Below, piece after piece: positions 16,804 to 23,284 of a DNA stretch of 64,000 nt. Origin of the DNA: JACRBE01 sp964429005 (GTDB lineage: Bacteria > Chlamydiota > Chlamydiia > Chlamydiales > JACRBE01); NCBI GenBank assembly GCA_964429005.1, contig CAYSAJ010000001.1, forward strand, positions 100,307 to 164,306, written 5' to 3'. The translations under genes and the position numbers were made by a program. The notes under the pieces are model-generated. The model did not search any database and was not told the DNA's origin. It saw nothing but the letters and a program-made list of their open reading frames with translations. Numbering within the stretch: the first letter of the stretch is position 1; each line of letters opens with the position of its first letter.

Positions 16804-17235
16804 TTATCTATGAAGGCTTGAGAGTCCATCCTCTTGCACTCTGCCAGAATAATAGAGCCATCTTCCCTCTTCTTTCTTAAAAATGCTATGCTCGATAAAA
16901 GAAGCATCTTGTTTTTGCACTTTCAAAATGGCGACAAAAGTAACTTCTGCGGTGTTTTCTTCTTCTTTTTCAAAGAGGATTTTGAGATCAAAAAAGCTCG
17001 TTTGGTTTACAAAGCTCAGCAGCTCTTTTTTCCACTTCCTTGTATCCTTTTCATAATGGGAATTGTCGGGATGGGTCGTCTTGATAATATAATCTAAAAG
17101 CCCAAGAGCATAGGCACTGTAGCGGGATCTCATGAGCTGCACTGCATGCTCTGGTAGCGCCCCTTCATGAAAAGGCTGGCAGCAATCGCTATAGGTTTTG
17201 CCACTTTTGCAAGGGCAAGAATGGGGTTTTTTCAT
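16804..17235 (-). CDS. YchJ-like SEC-C motif protein
   Basis: 143 residues. The N-terminus carries a SEC-C zinc motif (CPCKSGKTYSDCCQPFHEG, about 8-26), followed by the conserved ALPEHAVQLMRSRYSAYALG segment (about 27-46) and an NTF2-like fold, the architecture of YchJ/UPF0225. The second SEC-C motif at the C-terminus of E. coli YchJ is missing. Function poorly defined; SEC-C motifs otherwise bind SecB or ribosomes. Start ATG at 17235 with GAGCTACC upstream, only a weak ribosome binding site. Confidence 0.88.
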   Translation of the reverse strand: MKKPHSCPCKSGKTYSDCCQPFHEGALPEHAVQLMRSRYSAYALGLLDYIIKTTHPDNSHYEKDTRKWKKELLSFVNQTSFFDLKILFEKEEENTAEVTFVAILKVQKQDASFIEHSIFKKEEGRWLYYSGRVQEDGLSSLHR

Positions 17236-17363
17236 AAGGTAGCTCCATGAATAAAAAAGGGGAACTATAGCATCTCAACAAACAAAAATCTTTAAAAAAA
17301 GAAGAGGATGAAAAAAACCAACAAAAACATAATAAAAATATTTTTAATATAAAAACAAAATCC

Positions 17364-17396
17364 AATTCCCTTTAAAATCGGAGCCAACAGGGAATT
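17364..17396 (+). promoter_or_regulatory. Leader hairpin covering a ribosome binding site
   Basis: Perfect 8-base arms AATTCCCT (17364-17371) and AGGGAATT (17389-17396) with a 17-base loop. The right arm contains AGGGA, the only plausible ribosome binding site for the ATG at 17401, so folding would hide it. Confidence 0.4.
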
Positions 17397-17400
17397 TTTA

Positions 17401-17862
17401 ATGAATTTTGTAGGCAATTCAATAATCTATGCTTATAGGCAATCAGAGAAGGCTCTTGAAAACCATTACTTTTACCAAACCGTCCACAAACCCTTTTTTG
17501 AGGCTTATGGCCTCTGCAAGGCTAGCAATCTCCTCTTTCAAGGGGGCATTCTTTTAGCCCATGCCGTATTCACTTCCGTTGACCTTATAGAGGGGATCGC
17601 AAGGGCTGCTTTGGCGCCTATTGCTGCCTTAGGCCTTCTTAGCAAAAACCCCTCATACCAAGACTTTTACAACAGAAAATTTCACCCTTTTGGAGTCTTA
17701 TTTGCCTTCATAGCGATCACTACACTAGCCTTAGCTGTCATTACGGCGCTGGTAGCTGCTCTTTGCGGGGTTGTTATAGGGGTCAGCCCCCTTCTGCTTA
17801 TTATTCAATGTGGGTTTGAGGCAGGCAAAAAGCTGTTCATAGCCCTAACCACTCAAAATTAA
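17401..17862 (+). CDS. Inc-like membrane protein, ARAAL family member 1
   Basis: 153 residues, unknown family. It shares the core IARAALAPIAALGLLSKNPS (about 67-86) with the next two genes, followed by F..FHPFGVLFAFIA, and has a long hydrophobic stretch at about 97-140. Unlike the other two it lacks a poly-cysteine tail, ending IALTTQN. It is the most divergent of the three tandem paralogues. The large hydrophobic lobes suggest insertion in a membrane, perhaps the inclusion membrane; this is inference. Confidence 0.62.
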   Translation: MNFVGNSIIYAYRQSEKALENHYFYQTVHKPFFEAYGLCKASNLLFQGGILLAHAVFTSVDLIEGIARAALAPIAALGLLSKNPSYQDFYNRKFHPFGVLFAFIAITTLALAVITALVAALCGVVIGVSPLLLIIQCGFEAGKKLFIALTTQN

Positions 17863-17894
17863 ATAATAAAGATTTTTTTAAGCTTTGTTAAGAC

Positions 17895-17923
17895 TTGTTA
17901 AAGATTTAATGATAAGATATAAT
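17895..17923 (+). promoter_or_regulatory. Promoter of ARAAL family member 2
   Basis: TTGTTA, 17-base spacer, TATAAT, with the -10 box 29 bases before the ATG at 17953. Near-consensus housekeeping promoter, so member 2 is transcribed separately from member 1. Confidence 0.65.
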
Positions 17924-17952
17924 TTAAACCAAACGCAACAAATAGGTTTTTT

Positions 17953-18369
17953 ATGAGTACTGCAACAAATCCAGCTGTACAATTACTCGACCAGTATCAG
18001 GCTATAGGAGCAATTTCTAATCAAAATACATTTATTATCAAAGGAACGAACTTTCTTCTTGGTAGAGCAGGGATATTAGAGTCTCAAACAAAAACAGCGT
18101 ATGCTGTGAAAGTAATCTGCACGATTCTCACTGCTCCCTTTGCATTTGTTGAAGAAGTAGCGCGTGCGGCACTTTCTCCTATTGCTGCTTTGTTCTTATT
18201 CATGAAAAATGATAGATTGAATACCATTCTTTTTAACAACTTTTTTGCCCAAGCAATTACGGTTTTGGGGGTTATTGCATTTCCTACTCTAAGTGCCCTT
18301 TTGCTTGTTGCTACAACTGTTAGTTGCTGCTTCTGCTGTTGCTGTTGCTGCGGTGCCGGTTCTAAATAA
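17953..18369 (+). CDS. Inc-like membrane protein, ARAAL family member 2, poly-Cys tail
   Basis: 138 residues. The shared core reads VEEVARAALSPIAALFLFMKN (about 68-88), followed by FNNFFAQAITVLGVIA and a hydrophobic segment, then SCCFCCCCCCGAGSK at the end: eight cysteines within ten residues, encoded by repeated TGC/TGT codons. The frame continues beyond the TAA for 17 more codons (to 18421) that resemble the tail of member 3. It is preceded by a near-consensus promoter and followed by a terminator. Function unknown; cysteines next to a membrane helix could be host S-acylation sites, metal ligands or cross-links. Confidence 0.68.
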   Translation: MSTATNPAVQLLDQYQAIGAISNQNTFIIKGTNFLLGRAGILESQTKTAYAVKVICTILTAPFAFVEEVARAALSPIAALFLFMKNDRLNTILFNNFFAQAITVLGVIAFPTLSALLLVATTVSCCFCCCCCCGAGSK

Positions 18370-18490
18370 TTAGAAGTGTTATCAAGAGCTGCTGCACCAC
18401 AAGGTAGTCCAGGAGCGCTCTAGTAGTTTGTACACCAAGCAAGCACATCCAAAATAAGGGTATACCCATTCGTATACAAAGTTTTATCAC

Positions 18491-18516
18491 AAAAGGAGCG
18501 CCTCAGCGTTCCTTTT
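18491..18516 (+). terminator. Terminator of ARAAL member 2
   Basis: Stem AAAAGGAGCG / CGTTCCTTTT (one G-T pair) with a 6-base loop. It is preceded by ATACAAAGTTT, the same lead-in as the terminator after member 3, so the unit was duplicated with its terminator. Confidence 0.65.
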
Positions 18517-18588
18517 ACATTTAAAAAAGCAAAATTGTAAAATTATTTATTTAAAAACTTGAAAATATAACTTTCTTCTTTGATTTAT

Positions 18589-18618
18589 TTGTTTTAAAAT
18601 TAACATTTGAATTATAAT
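18589..18618 (+). promoter_or_regulatory. Promoter of ARAAL member 3 with inverted repeat around -10
   Basis: TTGTTT, 18-base spacer, TATAAT. The -10 box is embraced by TTTGAAT (18606-18612) and ATTCAAA (18621-18627), perfect 7-base arms that could form an operator. Confidence 0.5.
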
Positions 18619-18645
18619 ATATTCAAAATTAAAACAGAATTTGTT

Positions 18646-19176
18646 ATGTTTCCTTATTTTATTAGTTCAACTCAAAAACAATATAGTTCTAGCCCCGAAG
18701 GTAGTTACGCAAAAGAAGCTGCTCTACAATCTCTCAATACCCTTAGAAATAATTTGACCATCCAAGGAACGATGGGAGTACTTACAAGAACAGGTATGTA
18801 CGCTTCAAAGAACACCATTGTAAAAGGTTTTGCTGTTGCACTAGAAATTCTTGCCTATCCGATAGCTCTAACCGAACAAGTAGCCCGGGCTGCTCTTTCT
18901 CCTATTGCAGCTTTATATCTTATTTTTGATCGTAGTAAAAAGGCGCAAAGTTTTCTTTATCAGAACTTCTTTTCTCAAGCATCGATTACTTTTGGCTTCC
19001 CAATAGCCGGAGCCATTGCTAGCGCAATAGGCGCGATCTTTATTGGTGTTATGGTCGCTTCTTGTTGCTTCTGTTGCTGCTGCTGTGCCCCTTGTAAATC
19101 AGGAGAAGGGTCATCAAGAGCACAAGGTACGAGCGATCCGGTCCTAGCTGCACTGCATGGTGGCACACGAGTTTAA
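18646..19176 (+). CDS. Inc-like membrane protein, ARAAL family member 3, poly-Cys tail
   Basis: 176 residues from the ATG at 18646 (the TTG at 18607 in frame lies on the promoter -10 region and is rejected). The shared core reads TEQVARAALSPIAALYLIFD (about 88-107), then FYQ-type YQNFFSQASITFGFPIAG, a hydrophobic helix, and SCCFCCCCCAPCKSGEG with nine cysteines. It continues with a 25-residue polar tail (SSRAQGTSDPVLAALHGG). It is clearly paralogous to member 2 over its full length. Function unknown; lineage-specific membrane protein, possibly T3SS-secreted. Confidence 0.68.
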   Translation: MFPYFISSTQKQYSSSPEGSYAKEAALQSLNTLRNNLTIQGTMGVLTRTGMYASKNTIVKGFAVALEILAYPIALTEQVARAALSPIAALYLIFDRSKKAQSFLYQNFFSQASITFGFPIAGAIASAIGAIFIGVMVASCCFCCCCCAPCKSGEGSSRAQGTSDPVLAALHGGTRV

Positions 19177-19200
19177 TTTTTTCATACAAAGTTTCATGAT

Positions 19201-19226
19201 AAAAGGAACGCTAAAGCGTTCCTTTT
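19201..19226 (+). terminator. Terminator of ARAAL member 3
   Basis: Perfect 11-base stem AAAAGGAACGC / GCGTTCCTTTT with TAAA loop and T-run. Located between convergent genes, it probably also ends the minus-strand gyr-holB transcript. Confidence 0.8.
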
Positions 19227-19231
19227 TCTTT

Positions 19232-20188
19232 TTAGCGAAGAGCAAAAAGGATCGATTCGAAAACTGAGCGGAAAGAGACATTTCTATCTAAAGCGTCGTA
19301 AGCTTTATGGTACTGCTCAAGAAGCTTCTCAAGTCCTCTTTCTGGGAAAGGAGGCATTTGATGAAAGCTTTCTTTTTCTTCCGAAAAAAAGAGCTCTTGA
19401 TCTATCTTAAATTGGATAGACAAGCGATCCCTTACCCAGAAAAGAAGAGTACGAAGGGCAAAATCTTCAGCGAGGTTTTTCTCTTTTTCGTCTAGCGATT
19501 GAATATATTGCTCCATTTCATCAAGGTAAAGAAGAGAAAGGGAATGATGCCTTGTAAAAAAGGCCTGCAGCCCTTTTAAAAGGGTATTTTCTACCTGGGT
19601 GAATTCTTCACTTAAATAAAATGAGAGGTTTTTTAGACTACCGTCAAGATTTTTAACCTTTTTTGCTGCTTGCTCAGCAGATTGAGGGTGATGCTTTTCT
19701 AAATAGGTATATAGTTCCTGGTCCGGGATCTGCTGAAAAGGAATTTCCACAACTCTGGACAGGACTGTATCCAGCAAAGCTTCTTTGCGGTGCGTGGTAA
19801 GAATAATCTTGGCATGAGGAGGTGGCTCTTCAAGTGTTTTAAGAAGAGCGTTCATATGAACAGGAAGCATCCCATGGACATCCTCGATCAGATAAACCTT
19901 ATAGGGAGCCTCATGAGGTAAAATATAAATATGGTCAATGATGTGACGGATCATTTCCATGGAGTGGAGTCCACTTTTTTCATCAGGTTTTACATGGAAA
20001 TAATCGATAGGACTCACCTGCCTTGTATTCATTAAAGCGTAAGCAAAAGCTTTTGCAAACAAAGCTTTCCCAACACCTTCAGGACCTGAGAAAAGAAAAA
20101 CAGAGGGTATAGAGCCTCTTTCTAAAAGGGAGGTGAGCATCTCTTTGACAGGCTGATTACCGATAAGATGAGAAAATGTGTTAACCAT
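19232..20188 (-). CDS. holB: DNA polymerase III delta-prime subunit
   Basis: 318 residues from the ATG at 20188 (MVNTFSHLIGNQPVKEML), which overlaps the tmk stop by 8 bases; the longer frame is hydrophobic junk. A clamp-loader AAA+ ATPase: Walker A GPEGVGKALF (about 35-44), sensor region HMNALLKTLEEPPPHAKIILTTH (about 112-134). The zinc-binding cysteines of gamma/tau are absent, as expected for delta-prime-like subunits. Neighbours tmk-gyrA-gyrB match the CT187-CT190 order of C. trachomatis as I remember it. Confidence 0.9.
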   Translation of the reverse strand: MVNTFSHLIGNQPVKEMLTSLLERGSIPSVFLFSGPEGVGKALFAKAFAYALMNTRQVSPIDYFHVKPDEKSGLHSMEMIRHIIDHIYILPHEAPYKVYLIEDVHGMLPVHMNALLKTLEEPPPHAKIILTTHRKEALLDTVLSRVVEIPFQQIPDQELYTYLEKHHPQSAEQAAKKVKNLDGSLKNLSFYLSEEFTQVENTLLKGLQAFFTRHHSLSLLYLDEMEQYIQSLDEKEKNLAEDFALRTLLFWVRDRLSIQFKIDQELFFSEEKESFHQMPPFPERGLEKLLEQYHKAYDALDRNVSFRSVFESILFALR

Positions 20189-20816
20189 AAAATCGCTTTT
20201 TAAAATGAGTCCAAACGATAGAAAAAACTTCATCGGGAGGTAATGTTGCATCTACCGTAAAAAATCTCTGAGGTTCTTTTTCGGCGAGGTGCAAGAAATT
20301 TTGTCTAACTCGATAATGAAAATCCAATTGCTTTTGTTCCATTCGATCAAAAGAAGATCTCTTTGCCCTTTCAATACCGACGACAGGATCAATATCAAGA
20401 TAGATTGTTAAATGGGGAACAAGGCCCTTCGTTGCAAATTTTGTGAGAGTAACAAGGTCTTCATTTTTGATCACATCATAGGCTCCTTGGTAAGCAAATG
20501 TAGAGTCACTATAGCGGTCGCAAAGGACAACCTCTCCTCTTCCTAAAGCTGGTAAAATGATTTCTTCGACATGATGGGCTCGATCCGCAAGAAATAGAAG
20601 AAGCTCAGCTCTGGAAGAAATGGCAAGCTCATGTTTTTCTAAAAGAATAGAGCGGATGTGAGCCCCAAGAGGAGTTCCTCCGGGCTCACGAGTTTTGATC
20701 GCTTTGAGCTTTTCCTCACGGATTGCATCATAGAGGGAGTTGATCAGTGTGGTTTTACCCGCACCCTCTCCCCCCTCAAATGTAATAAAAAGGCCTTTGT
20801 AGCTATGAGCTGACAA
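20181..20816 (-). CDS. tmk: Thymidylate kinase
   Basis: 211 residues. Phosphorylates dTMP to dTDP for DNA synthesis. P-loop FEGGEGAGKTTLINSL (about 12-27), the DR motif in CDRYSDSTFAYQGA (about 97), and the LID region with R residues (RAKRSSFDRMEQK, about 150). It sits 2 bases from the gyrA stop and overlaps holB by 8 bases, so it belongs to one replication operon with both. Confidence 0.95.
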   Translation of the reverse strand: MSAHSYKGLFITFEGGEGAGKTTLINSLYDAIREEKLKAIKTREPGGTPLGAHIRSILLEKHELAISSRAELLLFLADRAHHVEEIILPALGRGEVVLCDRYSDSTFAYQGAYDVIKNEDLVTLTKFATKGLVPHLTIYLDIDPVVGIERAKRSSFDRMEQKQLDFHYRVRQNFLHLAEKEPQRFFTVDATLPPDEVFSIVWTHFKKRFYG

Positions 20817-20818
20817 GC

Positions 20819-23269
20819 TTATTCCTCTTTATCCATTTTTTCGATTTTTTGAATACCTACTAAGATATCTCCATCTGAAAGCTGTACAAGGCGCACTCCT
20901 TGAGTGGAGCGTCCCATAACTCTTACATCTTTCATAGAGGTTCTTAAGGTTTGGCCATGGCTCGACATCATAAGCACTCCATCTTCATCACTGATAGAGA
21001 GAGCTCCTACAACATTACCATTTCTTGAGTTTGTGATAATAGAGATAACACCCACCCCGCCTCGATTGGTTTGTCTGAAATCAGAGACTTGAGAGCGTTT
21101 ACCATAACCATTTTCACAAACGATGAGAACTGTATCTGTTTCTTTGACCGATTCACAAGATACAACAGCATCTGTAGAGTCTTTAAGGCGCACCCCACGA
21201 ACTCCACGGGCAGTTCTTCCCATCTCACGGACAGCTTCATTATCAAAGCGTACAGCCATCCCTTTTTTGGTAAAGAGCATGATTTGATCATCTTCTTTGA
21301 CAAGACGTGCAGCAATCACCTCATCTCCTTCATCGATCGTGATCGCATAAACCCCTTTCTTACGAGGAGAGCTATAAGCAACTAGGTCAGTTTTCTTAAT
21401 GACACCATTTCTCGTAGCAAAAAGGATGGAAGCTTTCATTTCGAAGTCTTTTACATTAAGGACAGCAGCGACTTTCTCATCTTTGCTAATACCTTCTAGT
21501 AAGTTGACTAGGGCTTTACCTTTTGCTTTGCGACCCGCTTCGGGGATTTGCCATACTTTAAGCCAATAGCAACGTCCAAAGCTTGTGAATACAAGAAGAT
21601 GCTCATGAGTTGAGGCTGTGTAGACATCTTTAATCGCATCATTTTCTTTTTTCATATCAAAACCAATAACCCCTTGCCCCCCTCTTCTTTGTTCTTTGAA
21701 GGTAGAAACAGGCATGCGTTTGATATAATCATCTGAAGAGATGGTGATAATGACAGTCTCATCAGGAATGAGGTCTTCCATCTCAAGCTCTCCTTCTGCT
21801 GCAATAATCTTCGTTTTGCGAGGAGTTTTGTCTTGTTTTTTGATCTCATCGAGCTCTTCGATGATGATGTCCCGAACAAGTCTTTCATCAGCAAGGATCG
21901 CTTTGTATTGCTTAATTTTTTCAAGAAGCTCGTTGTACTCATCTTCAACTTTGCCTCTTTCCATAGAAGTAAGTTGGTAAAGGCGAAGCTCAAGGACAGC
22001 GTCAGCTTGCTTATCTGAGAAGCTATAGCGACTCATAAGCTGATCTTTAGCTTCTTTTCGATCGCTACTGGCTCGAATGAGTTTTACAATTTCATCCAAG
22101 TGGTCTAGTGCTTTGAGATACCCCTCTAAGATGTGAGCTCTCGCTTCTGCTTTTTTCAGTTCGAAACGAGTTCTTCTCTGGATCACTTCGATACGGTGAT
22201 CGATCCAACCGAGGATCATCTGGCGGATGTTCATCGTACGGGGAAGACCGTTGTCAAGAGCTAGCATGATACAACCAAAGGTTGTTTGGAGCTCAGTAAA
22301 CTTATAAAGCTGGTTAATCGTTACATCAGGGATCTCCCCTCTCTTTAAATCGAGAACAATGCGAAGACCTTCTTTATCCGTTTCATCGCGGATATCAGAA
22401 ACCCCGTTCATCACTTTTTCGTTGATCAAATCAGCAATTTTCTTAATGAGAACTGCTTTGTTCACGTTATAGGGAAGTTCATCAATAACGAGTCTTTGAC
22501 GATCTGTTTGTTTATTGTCCTCTACATGAAGGAGGCCTCGGAGCATCAACTTTCCTCTTCCTGTATGGTAGGCCTCTTTGATTCCTCTATAACCACAGAT
22601 CACACCGCCTGTAGGAAAATCGGGGGCAGGCATGACTTGCATTACATCATCCACTGTTGCTTTTGGATTATTAATGAGAAGTTTTGTTGCATCAATGAGT
22701 TCCCCGAGATTATGAGGAGGAATGTTTGTCGCCATACCTACAGCAATTCCCGAAGAACCATTCGATAGAAGGTTAGGGAACTTCGAAGGAAAGACATTAG
22801 GCTCTTTCTTTGTTTCGTCGTAGTTAGGAGAATAATCGACTGTTTCTTTCTCAAGATCTTCCATGAGGGAGATCGCAGAAGCTGTCAGTCTTGCCTCCGT
22901 ATAACGCATAGCAGCTGGGGGGTCACCATCTACTGATCCAAAGTTACCTTGTCCTTGGATTAATGGATAACGCATTACCCACTCTTGCGCAAGGCGCACA
23001 AGTGTTGGATAAATGACTGTTTCACCATGAGGGTGATAATCTCCGGAGGTGTCTCCGCAGATTTTAGCACATTTACGATGCTTAGCGCCGGGTGTTAGGT
23101 TCAGCTGGCGCATAGCAAATAATATTCTTCGCTGTGAAGGCTTAAGACCGTCACGTAGATCAGGTAGGGCTCTGGAGATGATGACCGACATCGAATAGCG
23201 CAAGTAGCTCTCTTTGAGCTCATCTTCTACGTTACGATGTTGTACAATTTCCCCTTCGGTATATGACAT
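20819..23269 (-). CDS. gyrA: DNA gyrase subunit A
   Basis: 816 residues. Catalytic Tyr in AAMRYTEARLT (about 121), the winged-helix region GDTSGDYHPHGETVIYPTL (about 69-87), and six-bladed C-terminal domain with the GyrA box QRRGGQG (about 530) that marks a gyrase rather than topoisomerase IV. Positions matching E. coli Ser83 and Asp87 in the quinolone region are Thr and Pro. It follows gyrB after 15 bases on the same strand. Confidence 0.96.
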   Translation of the reverse strand: MSYTEGEIVQHRNVEDELKESYLRYSMSVIISRALPDLRDGLKPSQRRILFAMRQLNLTPGAKHRKCAKICGDTSGDYHPHGETVIYPTLVRLAQEWVMRYPLIQGQGNFGSVDGDPPAAMRYTEARLTASAISLMEDLEKETVDYSPNYDETKKEPNVFPSKFPNLLSNGSSGIAVGMATNIPPHNLGELIDATKLLINNPKATVDDVMQVMPAPDFPTGGVICGYRGIKEAYHTGRGKLMLRGLLHVEDNKQTDRQRLVIDELPYNVNKAVLIKKIADLINEKVMNGVSDIRDETDKEGLRIVLDLKRGEIPDVTINQLYKFTELQTTFGCIMLALDNGLPRTMNIRQMILGWIDHRIEVIQRRTRFELKKAEARAHILEGYLKALDHLDEIVKLIRASSDRKEAKDQLMSRYSFSDKQADAVLELRLYQLTSMERGKVEDEYNELLEKIKQYKAILADERLVRDIIIEELDEIKKQDKTPRKTKIIAAEGELEMEDLIPDETVIITISSDDYIKRMPVSTFKEQRRGGQGVIGFDMKKENDAIKDVYTASTHEHLLVFTSFGRCYWLKVWQIPEAGRKAKGKALVNLLEGISKDEKVAAVLNVKDFEMKASILFATRNGVIKKTDLVAYSSPRKKGVYAITIDEGDEVIAARLVKEDDQIMLFTKKGMAVRFDNEAVREMGRTARGVRGVRLKDSTDAVVSCESVKETDTVLIVCENGYGKRSQVSDFRQTNRGGVGVISIITNSRNGNVVGALSISDEDGVLMMSSHGQTLRTSMKDVRVMGRSTQGVRLVQLSDGDILVGIQKIEKMDKEE

Positions 23270-23284
23270 GGGTAAACCTCTTCA

